Source of the DNA: Deltaproteobacteria bacterium
GTDB taxonomy: Bacteria > Desulfobacterota > DSM-4660 > Desulfatiglandales > HGW-15
DNA length: 33,136 nt
Assembly: GCA_020060215.1 (NCBI GenBank)
Contig: JAGVAP010000100.1
Location: forward strand, 1 to 33,136
Reading direction: 5' to 3'
The position numbers were made by a program, and so were the translations under genes. The notes under the pieces were generated by a model. It ran no database searches. It had not been told where the DNA came from and worked only from the letters and a program-made list of their open reading frames with translations. Of this stretch, positions 1 through 6,379 are shown one piece after another (position 1 is the first letter of the stretch; the number at the start of each line of letters is the position of its first letter).

Positions 1-80
1 ATAGTTGCGAATACCCCGGAGGCTACGGCCATACCGCAGGTTGCGAATACCTTCAAAGGTGGTTGCGGATAATTGCGGAT

Positions 81-386
81 TCATTCTGTTGGAAGTTGCC
101 CCTTCAGGACATAATAGGTGGCACGAGCGGCGCCATGCTTTTCGACCAATTTCAGCCTCGTCAGTTTCGCCAAATCCTTGCGGAGAAGGGCGCGACACCG
201 TCGTAGCGTGACGGGGTCTGGAATGTCTGAAATGCCTTCAGGGCCGTACCGCCGCTTGATCTCTGGGAACTTGATGAACTCCGTCGGCGCGCCGAGCGCG
301 TCCCCAATGGCAAGACCGAAGATGACTCCTTTTGCTTTGTCAAGATTCAAGAAGACCTCGCATACATGCATATGATGAAACGGCAT
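81..386 (-). pseudogene. Chimeric remnant: ADP-ribosylglycohydrolase N-terminus joined to a winged-helix tail
   Basis: The 101-residue frame opens like an ADP-ribosylglycohydrolase (DraG/ARH family): LDKAKGVIFGLAIGDALGAP at about residues 16-35, followed by GPEGISDIPDP. In family members the next segment carries the metal-binding TDDT motif, but here the similarity stops at DPV. The last 45 residues instead resemble the wing of a winged-helix domain such as those ending Fic-family or RecG-like proteins (LRKDLAKLTRLKLVEKHG, then ARATYYVLKG). Full-length hydrolases are near 300 residues, and all later catalytic residues are missing, so hydrolase activity is not expected. The most likely explanation is a deletion that fused two broken genes; a genuine short two-part protein is less likely. 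It runs in the same direction as the receiver-MORN gene upstream, 16 nt away. Confidence 0.55.
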
Positions 387-402
387 CGGCGGCAGCGCGC
401 GT

Positions 403-1173
403 TCAATACCGAATTTCTTGGGATACCCTGCCTTCGGGGTCGTAGATCTTTCTTCCCAGTTGCTTCCCCTTTATGAAGTTATCCCAGATCCTCATCTGAC
501 CATCGTAGCTATACCAGATGGTAGGCCCATCTTCCACACCTCCAGAGAAACTCGCCTCGCATAGCAGGGTTCCTGTTCTCCTAAAAACCTTGCTCAAGCC
601 GTCGAGCTTTCTGCTGCGGCAGCTGAATTCCCCCATGCTCCGGCCGTCCTCGTAATACTCCTTCGTTATCCCATCAGGGTTGAGGCCCCTGGGGAATGGA
701 AGCCGGCGCACCTTTGATTTTCCAAGGGTGGGTTGTTCCGCCTGGGCAAGCACCCCCTCCACAGACAGAAACACATCCTCGATGGGGAAGGGTTTTATCA
801 TGAGATCGGCCGCCCCAATCCTCATCGCCTCCACGGCCATTGGCAAGAACGAGTAACCTGTGTGAAGTATGATGGGTGTCTTGATCCCCAGGCGGCGTAT
901 CCCAGGGGTCAACCTGAGACCTGAGATCACCGGCATGTGTATGTTCAATAGAAGGGCGTGATAAGTCCCGGTGAAGAGTTCCCTGATGACCTCTTTCACC
1001 GAGTCGATCTCTGAAAAGAGAAGCCCGGTCACCTTATATCCACTATTGGCTTCTACGATTCCGGGCAGTACTTCGACAAGAAGGCTGTCGTCGTCAACAA
1101 AGAGGATTTTTCTCCTGGTTGAAAGCTCTGCCATAACCAATCTTGCCTTCGTTTCGCGTCGTCGTGGGGGCAC
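403..1173 (-). CDS. Receiver (REC) domain protein with C-terminal MORN_2 repeats; phospho-acceptor Asp replaced by Asn
   Basis: Residues about 20-145 form a CheY-like receiver: the acidic pair in ILFVDDDS, the Thr in ILHTGY and the Lys in MIKPF are present. The phospho-acceptor strand reads LLLNIHMP, so the usual Asp is Asn (codon AAC, one base from GAC); phosphorylation in the normal way is doubtful. The C-terminal 85 residues contain YYEDGRSMGEF, GLSKVFRRTGTLLCEASF, GPTIWYSYDGQ and IYDPEGR, matching MORN_2 repeats as in YwqK-type proteins. No DNA-binding or enzymatic output domain is visible, so a protein-protein or surface role is an inference. The GTG at 1173 gives 256 residues; an ATG at 1134 directly before the receiver (MAELSTRRK) gives 243. 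Neither has a strong Shine-Dalgarno sequence. No histidine kinase lies in view. Confidence 0.75.
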   Translation of the reverse strand: MPPRRRETKARLVMAELSTRRKILFVDDDSLLVEVLPGIVEANSGYKVTGLLFSEIDSVKEVIRELFTGTYHALLLNIHMPVISGLRLTPGIRRLGIKTPIILHTGYSFLPMAVEAMRIGAADLMIKPFPIEDVFLSVEGVLAQAEQPTLGKSKVRRLPFPRGLNPDGITKEYYEDGRSMGEFSCRSRKLDGLSKVFRRTGTLLCEASFSGGVEDGPTIWYSYDGQMRIWDNFIKGKQLGRKIYDPEGRVSQEIRY

Positions 1174-1323
1174 GCTTCGCGGAACCTGCTTAATATCTGT
1201 ATCTGATTCTCATGGAGAACCGGGAGATCCTTGCGCCTTGGGCCGCATGTTCCATCCCGTTCGTTTTTGTAAAGATGGACAGGTGGAGGATCTGATCATC
1301 GAGGCAGAGGGGAAAACCTGAAG

Positions 1324-1950
1324 CGGAGAAACGGTGAATCGGAGAGACGGTGACAGTAAAAACCTTTTCTTCCCACCTCTTCCGCTCCCGATTCCGTTCA
1401 TCTTCATTACCACTCCGTTTCTCCCCCTCGCCGATTCTCCGCTTCTGCATTCACACGGGATCATACCAGTCGATCGCGTCCAGGGCGTAGCCCCCGTACG
1501 GCTGGACCCGGAGAAACGGAGAACCGGTGAACCGGAGATAGGACCCTTCTTCCAACCTCTCCCACCAAGTGCGAGGAGAAGAGCAACAGCAGGACCGCTC
1601 CCCGTTTCTCCCTGGCCCAGACCTGTCCGGTCGCTCCAGGGCGGGCCGCTTCGCCGATTCCCCGACTCTGCTTCATAGGGTCTGTCTTCTTCCGATCTTC
1701 ACTTCCCCGATGTACTTTTCGAGCACGGTTCTCATGGTCTTTCGCCCCCTTTTTGACAGATGAACCGGAGACGCGGAGAATCGGAGAACCGGTGATTAAC
1801 TGAAGATCTCTGTGCATTGCCCCACTTCTCCGACTCGCCGATTCAGCTTTTAACCCTCCCCCGTCTTATTGAAGCAGAAACGGAGAAAGGGTGAATCGGA
1901 GAACCGGCGACAGTAAACACTGAAGCGAATCTCCAGTTCACCGATTCAGC
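1324..1950. repeat. Interspersed 8-bp-period minisatellite blocks, left cluster
   Basis: Several blocks of about four tandem octamers of the form CGG(A/T)GAAN occur here: 1324-1355, 1509-1540, 1766-1797 and 1881-1912 on the plus strand, and inverted blocks near 1411-1447, 1822-1850 and 1926-1950. Example units are CGGAGAAA, CGGTGAAT and CGGAGAAC. Between them, 1605-1660 holds a segment nearly identical to 3572-3630 (CCTGGCCCAGACCTG, then CGCTCCAGGGCGGGCCG), which can fold through CCCTGG/CCAGGG. The stretch 1174-1951 shows no convincing gene; open frames in it are low-complexity translations of the repeats. Confidence 0.85.
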
Positions 1951-1951
1951 C

Positions 1952-2410
1952 TCACTTGATAAGCCATTTTTCCGGTTCATTGATCATTTTCACGAGCTGG
2001 CCCATGATCTGCTCGTATTTCGCATCAAGTTCATCGGCGGAATCACCAGCCAGATAGCCGCACCTTCGCGCAAAATCGATCCATACCTCGGTCTCACAGG
2101 CTTCCCCCTCAGAGTCGCTCAGCTTCGCGATGAAGGCTGCCCTATACCTCCTTTTCCTCCACCCCTCGGCTATGTTCGTGCAGACTGAACGTGATGCGCG
2201 ACGCGCCTGATCGACCATGCTGTACTTCTCCTCAGGAGGGAAGCCCTTCGTGATCTCAAAGATTTCCATGGCCGCGTCCATAGCGTTCTGATAAACCCGT
2301 AGGTCCTTATAGCTGTTTATCCTGCTGCCCCTTTGTCCTTCCTTTTCGCAAGAGGCTTTCACCGATTCGCCGGGACCCCGTTTCGCCGATTCACACACTG
2401 ACTCTGCCAT
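1952..2410 (-). CDS. Four-helix-bundle protein (S23/IVS-encoded and Avd-like family)
   Basis: The 152-residue product contains the signature of the four-helix-bundle family known from 23S rRNA intervening sequences and from Avd proteins of diversity-generating retroelements: YKDLRVYQNAMD, KGFPPEEKYSMVDQARRAS, VCTNIAEGWRK, then helices with LSDSEGEACETEVWIDFA and a C-terminal helix. The family has no known enzymatic motif; pentamer formation and nucleic-acid binding are described for Avd. The ATG at 2410 is chosen because AAAGGAGG lies just upstream. Residues 3-22 are encoded by an octamer repeat block running through the 5' end (2360-2397), so the N-terminus before INSYKDL is repeat-derived rather than family sequence. 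No reverse transcriptase or variable repeat is visible. It diverges from the HigBA pair. Confidence 0.88.
   Translation of the reverse strand: MAESVCESAKRGPGESVKASCEKEGQRGSRINSYKDLRVYQNAMDAAMEIFEITKGFPPEEKYSMVDQARRASRSVCTNIAEGWRKRRYRAAFIAKLSDSEGEACETEVWIDFARRCGYLAGDSADELDAKYEQIMGQLVKMINEPEKWLIK
2360..2397 (-). repeat. Octamer repeat block inside the four-helix-bundle gene
   Basis: Read on the minus strand the block is CGGCGAAA, CGGGGTCC, CGGCGAAT, CGGTGAAA. It keeps the 8-bp period of the intergenic blocks and stays in an open frame, giving residues such as CESAKRGPGESVK. Confidence 0.7.
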
Positions 2411-2456
2411 TGGTCTCCTCCTTTGCCGTTTCTTCGGCTCTCCAGTTCTGACACCT

Positions 2457-2482
2457 TGATTTTGGTTAACGTGGATGTTAAC
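2457..2482. promoter_or_regulatory. Palindrome upstream of higB, candidate HigA operator
   Basis: Two copies of the palindrome GTTAAC at 2465-2470 and 2477-2482 are separated by 6 bp and make an 18-bp imperfect inverted repeat. It sits between the divergent four-helix-bundle and higB genes, directly before the higB start. A -35-like TTGATT is at about 2457-2462. HigA-type antitoxins usually autorepress through palindromes in this position, so an operator is likely, but this is inferred from placement. Confidence 0.45.
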
Positions 2483-2489
2483 AACCGTC

Positions 2490-2836
2490 ATGGGTCACAG
2501 AATCGCTTTCTACCGGACAGAGGACGGGAGATGCCCTGTCGAGGAGTTTCTCGATCGGCTGCCGTCCAAGGACACCCAAAAGGTGGCCTGGGTTCTCAGG
2601 CTCATAGAGGACCTGGACCGGATCCCTGCCCAGTCCTCAAGAAACTGGGCGGGACTGAGGAAATCTGGGAGTGCAGAGTGCGTCTGGGTTCGAACACCTA
2701 CCGCATCTTTGCCTTTTTCGATTATGTCGGCACTCTTATATTGACCCATGGATACTCCAAAAAATCCTCGAAGACCGATCCCAGGCAGATCAGGCAGGCG
2801 GAAGCCTACCGCCGGGATCACCTTGAACCGAGATGA
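2490..2836 (+). pseudogene. higB: HigB-like (phage Gp49 family) toxin, frameshifted
   Basis: The first part (GHRIAFYRTEDGRCPVEEFL, DTQKVAWVLRLIEDLDRIPA) and the second part in another frame (VLKKLGGTEEIWECRVR, YRIFAFFDYVGTLILTHGYS, KKSSKTDPRQIRQAEAY) together cover the whole of a RelE/HigB-like toxin of the Gp49 (PF05973) type, about 115 residues. These are translation-dependent mRNA interferases. The frames join near 2625-2650 with the equivalent of one lost base. As written the toxin is broken, although a sequencing error could give the same picture. ATG 2490 suits the family start; ATG 2475 is an alternative, and neither has a clear Shine-Dalgarno. The antitoxin gene downstream is intact, in the toxin-first order typical of higBA. 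Confidence 0.8.
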
Positions 2837-2958
2837 CGAGTGTACCCTGCAGCTTTCTGCGGGGTTGGCGAGCTAACCCGAAACAGTCCAAAATCCTCGT
2901 GAGGTGGAAGACTCCCTGCAGATTTGTGCAGTGAGCTTCAAAGAAGGGGGAACTGATC
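2837..2958 (+). other. HigB-HigA intergenic segment with two similar stem-loops
   Basis: This 122-nt spacer is long for a toxin-antitoxin operon. It holds two related hairpin-prone sequences, CCCTGCAG near 2847 followed by CTGCGGGG, and CCCTGCAG near 2913 followed by TGTGCAG. They may be mRNA processing or attenuation sites or extra operators; no function is shown. Confidence 0.3.
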
Positions 2959-3240
2959 ATGAGTGACGTTGATAGATACATAAGCAAGCGCAAAAAACGA
3001 GACCGGGAGTTCGCTCACGGTTTTGAAGAAGGTTACAAGGAATTCAAGATCGGCATTCTTCTCAAGCAGGCCAGGGAAGAGGCAGGGCTTACTCAAGAAG
3101 AGCTTGCCACCAAAGTCGGCACCCAGAAGACGGCCATCTCACGAATAGAGAATCACGCCCAGGACATCAAGCTGTCCACCATCCAGAAGGTGGCCAAGGC
3201 TCTTGGAAAAAATCTGGAGATCACCCTGAGCGAGCGCTGA
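2959..3240 (+). CDS. higA: HigA-like XRE-family antitoxin
   Basis: The 93-residue protein has a Cro/C1 helix-turn-helix at about residues 32-86: LLKQAREEAGLTQEELATKV, TQKTAISRIENHAQDIKLST and IQKVAKALGKNLEITL. The charged N-terminal 30 residues (YISKRKKRDREFAHGFEEGY) resemble the toxin-contacting part of HigA-type antitoxins paired with Gp49-like toxins. AAGAAGGGGG precedes the ATG. It follows the higB remnant on the same strand and probably shares its promoter; being intact while the toxin is broken is a common state of decaying toxin-antitoxin loci. The protein would bind DNA and repress its own operon, perhaps at the GTTAAC palindrome. Confidence 0.88.
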   Translation: MSDVDRYISKRKKRDREFAHGFEEGYKEFKIGILLKQAREEAGLTQEELATKVGTQKTAISRIENHAQDIKLSTIQKVAKALGKNLEITLSER

Positions 3241-3654
3241 ACCCTGAACTTGCTCAGTCCCCTCTCGCCAACTTTCTTGGTCAGAATAGACGAACGCTTT
3301 GACAGATAAGGTCAAAACCCACGGAATTTTTCTTAGAAATCCTGAGGCGGACAGCGTGCGACAAGAAGCAAAAGTGAGTGCATTTCCTGCAAATTAGTGT
3401 AAAATCGCCCCGCTCGTTTAAGAACGAACTGGCGACGGGGAGAAACGGGGAAGCCCAGTAGAAGATCGAACCGGAGATGGGGAGAAACGGAGACACGGTG
3501 ACCTTCAAGAGATCACATGTTGTTTTTTCTCCGGTTCTCCGATTCACCGCGTCCCCGGCTCGTGCACACCGGTTCTCCCTGGCCCAGACCTGCTTGGTCG
3601 CTCCAGGGCGGGCCGATTCACCCGATTCTCCGTTTCAGCCCTAAGGGGGTAAGC
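3241..3654. repeat. Right cluster of 8-bp-period repeats; otherwise gene-free
   Basis: Octamer blocks recur at about 3431-3450 and 3470-3503 (plus orientation) and at 3527-3560 and 3617-3640 (inverted). The segment 3572-3630 is a near copy of 1605-1660. Nothing coding was found between higA and the WYL gene. The cluster mirrors the one at 1324-1950, so the four-helix-bundle/HigBA genes are bracketed by repeats. Confidence 0.8.
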
Positions 3655-4659
3655 ATGCCCAGGGGGGATCAGCTCGGAAGGCAGTGGAAGATCATCCAGA
3701 CCCTTCTTACCTCCTCCGGAAGATCCGCGGCGGAGTTGGCAGCGGAACTCGACATCCACCCGCGGACCGTGTACCGGGACCTGGTGGCCCTTCAGACGGC
3801 CGGATTCCCCATCTACACCGAGCGGACGGACGGGAAGAGTCTCTGGTCCCTCCTCGACACCATGAAGCACCACATCCCGGTCCCCTTCACCCTCCCCGAG
3901 CTCATGGCCCTCTATTTCGGAAGCACCATGCTCAAGGTCTTCAAAGGGACCTTCTTCTACGATTCCCTGGAGACACTCTCCCAGAAGATCAAAGCCACCC
4001 TCCCGCCCGAGTCCATCAAGTACCTCAAGAGTATTGAACAGACCATGCACATGGGGATCCGGCCCTACAAGGATTACGCAAAATTCAAAGGCATCCTCAA
4101 GCAGGTAAACGATGCCGCCGCGGCCCGAAAGACGATCGAGATCGTCTACTACACGATGAGTCGAAAGAAGGAGACGAGGCGGAGCGTCGACCCCTACCGG
4201 ATCTGGTTCTTCAACGGAACCTTCTACCTGATCGGGTTCTGTCACATGCGGGAGGAGGTGAGGGTCTTTGCCCTGGACCGGATCAAGATGCTCCACCAGA
4301 CGAAGAAGATATTCGAGGTGCCCGAGGACTTCGACGTGGAGGAGTTCGTGCGCCCGAGCTTCGGCATCTACCAGGGCCCTCTCACGAAGGTGAAGATCCG
4401 GTTCTCCCCCGAGGTAGCCGGCTACGTCAGAGAGAGCGTCTGGCACGAGAGCCAGAAAATCACGGATGAGAAAGACGGTTCCATTCTCTTCGAGGCGGAG
4501 GTCGCCGGCACCGACGAAATCCGCTTCTGGGTGATGAGCTGGGGGTCCAAGGCGGAGGTGCTGGAGCCCGACTTGCTCCGCGATGAGCTTGGAGCGGAAT
4601 CGGAGGCCTTAATGAACCTATACAGAGGCGCCAAGAGGAATGAAAAGACGGCTTCATGA
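3655..4659 (+). CDS. WYL-domain transcriptional regulator
   Basis: The 334-residue protein has the DeoR-like winged helix (HTH_11) at residues about 5-60 (WKIIQTLLTSSGRSAAELAA, HPRTVYRDLVALQTAGFPI), a WYL ligand-sensing domain at about 155-235 with FYLIGFC in place of the canonical WYL triad and VRVFALDRIKML, and the C-terminal WCX extension to the end. WYL regulators often sense nucleic acid or nucleotide ligands and occur near defence or accessory genes. The ATG at 3655 is preceded by AAGGGGG; frames extending further upstream only translate repeat sequence. It stands alone, downstream of the repeat cluster. The target is unknown. Confidence 0.9.
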   Translation: MPRGDQLGRQWKIIQTLLTSSGRSAAELAAELDIHPRTVYRDLVALQTAGFPIYTERTDGKSLWSLLDTMKHHIPVPFTLPELMALYFGSTMLKVFKGTFFYDSLETLSQKIKATLPPESIKYLKSIEQTMHMGIRPYKDYAKFKGILKQVNDAAAARKTIEIVYYTMSRKKETRRSVDPYRIWFFNGTFYLIGFCHMREEVRVFALDRIKMLHQTKKIFEVPEDFDVEEFVRPSFGIYQGPLTKVKIRFSPEVAGYVRESVWHESQKITDEKDGSILFEAEVAGTDEIRFWVMSWGSKAEVLEPDLLRDELGAESEALMNLYRGAKRNEKTAS

Positions 4660-4751
4660 ATTTATTTTCCCCCGCTTCGTGTTTGAGATCTTGTTGAGGG
4701 AAACCAATACTGCCTTGGCATCCAATTGCGACATACCCAGGTCCTCCACCT
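4660..4751. other. Intergenic, no feature recognised
   Basis: This short gap lies between the convergent WYL gene and a minus-strand hypothetical frame. No convincing terminator or repeat is seen. Confidence 0.4.
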
Positions 4752-5072
4752 CTAACTGAATTCTTGTATCGGGGACGGCTCCTCAATGCGAAAGGAAGCG
4801 GCAGGCGGGCGCGTACCGCCCGAGATTGAGTTCATGTGCGCCCAGATACCGGATGAATTGACGGCGCGCTTAATAGCTGCCCGACTGAAGGCATCCAATG
4901 GGTCATCGGGTCCGAATCTCTGATCCTGACCTTGCGACAGGATGCCCTCGCCCATAGCGAACTCATTGCTAATGCGAAAAGCGATCGCGGCAAAATCCCA
5001 GCAGATGCGAAGCGTTTTGAGGAATGCTTGTGAAATGAATATAGACTCGGAAGCCGAGCTGTCTTTGCCCAA
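4752..5072 (-). CDS. Hypothetical protein, function unknown
   Basis: A 106-residue open frame that I do not recognise. It has a helical first half (AFLKTLRICWDFAAIAFRIS), a central FGPDDPLDAFSRAAIKRAV stretch and a proline-rich, probably disordered end. The proposed start is TTG at 5072, only five bases after the stop of the frameshifted gene upstream, which would fit translational coupling, but no Shine-Dalgarno is visible. No signal peptide or clear membrane helix is present. It may equally be a fragment of a larger decayed gene, since both neighbours on this side are damaged. Confidence 0.3.
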   Translation of the reverse strand: MGKDSSASESIFISQAFLKTLRICWDFAAIAFRISNEFAMGEGILSQGQDQRFGPDDPLDAFSRAAIKRAVNSSGIWAHMNSISGGTRPPAASFRIEEPSPIQEFS

Positions 5073-5077
5073 ATGAG

Positions 5078-5519
5078 CTATTTGTTCAGGTATTCGACAT
5101 AGCCTCTGAAGAACGCATCCAGAGCGCGGATTCTTTCCTCCTTGTCGTCCACCTTCCTCAGGATCGCTGAAAGAAGCACCCTCCAGCCGGCATCCAGAGG
5201 TTCCCCGCTTCCGTTGAAGATGCCTTCATCCTGCCACACGAATGGCGGCGCCATGTCGTTGTGCTTTGCAAAGCTTGGCCAATACTCTTCGAAGCCCTGC
5301 GTGGGTTCCGATGCTCCTCAAAGCCATCACATGGTCGAATTTTTCAACTCGTTTCAGCAAGTGCTTCTGTTTACCACTCACCTCCACATCGTCCTCGTGA
5401 AGGTAGTCGGCCAGCCATTCAACATATTCGTGGTACGTGAGGCTCCGCCGGTCTCCGATCTTTTCAAACGGGAAACCGTTCAGGCGGTAATCCTTGTACT
5501 CGATCGGCTCGGTGGCCAT
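5078..5519 (-). pseudogene. Frameshifted hypothetical gene
   Basis: The 5' part encodes TEPIEYKDYRLNGFPFEKIG, YVEWLADYLHEDDVEVSGKQ and KRVEKFDHVMAL. Near 5300-5330 the sensible frame changes and continues as EPTQGFEEYWPSFAKHNDMA, PPFVWQDEGIFNGSGEPLDA and AILRKVDDKEERIRALDAFF, ending GYVEYLNK at a TAG at 5078. Joined, the product would be about 146 residues, and the length (442 nt) implies one inserted base. The start ATG at 5519 has AAGGAG nine bases upstream. I do not recognise the family; the acidic, aromatic-rich sequence lacks membrane segments. Either a pseudogene or a sequencing error. Confidence 0.55.
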
Positions 5520-5714
5520 TACCACATCTCCTTGCGGTCGATCTGCAAAGGCAAAAACCGAGCCCCACCGGACTCTCAACAAGCATGCCTTATGGCCTAT
5601 ACGGTGCCATTCCAGCCGCAAAAAAGGGCTAAAATCCGGCAATCAATGAAAACACTTGTTAACGAAAAAGGGGCCTTGGTTTCCCAAAAACCCCTCTATC
5701 TTTCATGTTTTTTC

Positions 5715-5802
5715 TGGTGCCGGAGGTCGGAATCGAACCGACACGGGCTTGTGGCCCACGGGATTTTGAGTCCCGCGCGTCTACCAGTTTCACCACTCCG
5801 GC
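5715..5802 (-). tRNA. tRNA-Leu (anticodon CAA)
   Basis: Read on the minus strand it starts GCCGGAG, pairs with CTCCGGC, and has anticodon stem CGGGA/TCCCG around the loop CTCAAAA, giving anticodon CAA. The long variable arm (GTGGGCCACAAGCCC) is typical of tRNA-Leu, the T arm is GTCGG-TTCGATT-CCGAC, and CCA is encoded after the discriminator A. Confidence 0.97.
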
Positions 5803-5817
5803 ACGTGCGGAAGTTTG

Positions 5818-5847
5818 ATTATAGGGAAAGGGGGCATACGGTGTCAA
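5818..5847 (-). promoter_or_regulatory. Sigma70 promoter of tRNA-Leu
   Basis: On the minus strand TTGACA (5842-5847) is followed by an 18-bp spacer and a perfect TATAAT (5818-5823). It is divergent to, and only 5 bp from, the -35 box of the tRNA-Ala promoter. Confidence 0.8.
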
Positions 5848-5852
5848 CACCG

Positions 5853-5881
5853 TTGACATGCAGCAGATTGGCGGCTATGAT
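5853..5881 (+). promoter_or_regulatory. Sigma70 promoter of tRNA-Ala
   Basis: TTGACA at 5853-5858, 17-bp spacer, TATGAT at 5876-5881. The predicted start of transcription is about ten bases before the tRNA. Confidence 0.8.
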
Positions 5882-5898
5882 AGCGTTTCAATCCGCGT

Positions 5899-5974
5899 GG
5901 GGCTGTAGCTCAGTTGGGAGAGCGCATGAATGGCATTCATGAGGTCGTCGGTTCGATCCCGTCCAGCTCCACCA
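5899..5974 (+). tRNA. tRNA-Ala (anticodon GGC)
   Basis: A 76-nt cloverleaf: acceptor GGGGCTG/CAGCTCC with the G3-U70 pair that identifies alanine tRNAs, D arm GCTC/GAGC, anticodon stem CATGA/TCATG with loop ATGGCAT (anticodon GGC), and encoded CCA. The T stem GTCGG/CCGTC has one U-U mismatch at 50-64. Confidence 0.97.
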
Positions 5975-6052
5975 GGGATGTCAAGCACTTTAGGCTTATG
6001 ACGCCCTGATCGGTCCTTGAAGACGTGACATTTTGCGGCAAGCAGGAATACA

Positions 6053-6089
6053 GGGAGGCACCCGCGGCAGCGGGTGCCTCTCCCATTTT
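6053..6089 (+). terminator. Rho-independent terminator downstream of tRNA-Ala
   Basis: GGGAGGCACCCGC and GCGGGTGCCTCTCCC form a long stem with loop GGCA, followed by ATTTT. It lies about 80 nt after the tRNA. Confidence 0.75.
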
Positions 6090-6183
6090 GGTGGGTGGCC
6101 CGAAGGATCTTCACTGGAGCGCAAGATTATCCTTGTCTTCCCGCTGCCTCTTATGTTAGTGAATGAGAACTTTTCTACCTTCA

Positions 6184-6225
6184 GAGTGCCCTTGACCTTG
6201 ACCGGTCGGGGCACTCCCTTTTTCA
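6184..6225 (+). terminator. Second hairpin terminator before the glycosyltransferase
   Basis: GAGTGCCC (6184-6191) pairs with GGGCACTC (6209-6216), followed by CCTTTTT. The gene-free interval 5975-6379 contains these two hairpins and nothing else recognised. Confidence 0.65.
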
Positions 6226-6379
6226 GGGGCTGAGTTCGGGCCTCCCTCCGATCGGTTCAAAGTTCACGCTGGAATATCTCCCCAGGACTCCAAGGATATC
6301 AACCGCCGATCCCATCCCGCCCTTTGACAAGATGGGGAAAGTGACTACCTGCCCAAGGAACAAAAAGGGGGAACAGGGA

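Noticed and set aside
1..80. Short direct repeats TTGCGAATACC at the left edge
   Set aside because: Only two exact copies and one degenerate copy at the window edge; too little to define an element.
1952..2410. Diversity-generating retroelement based on the Avd-like protein
   Set aside because: There is no reverse transcriptase and no template/variable repeat pair in the window.
1324..3640. CRISPR-like repetition
   Set aside because: The units are 8 bp tandem repeats without constant repeats and unique spacers, and there are no cas genes.
3544..4446. Minus-strand 300-codon frame opposite the WYL regulator
   Set aside because: Shadow of the WYL gene with biased, low-complexity composition and no family motifs.
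5142..5942. Plus-strand 266-codon frame running through both tRNA genes
   Set aside because: It overlaps two tRNAs and a better-supported minus-strand gene, and resembles the usual spurious tRNA-spanning frames.
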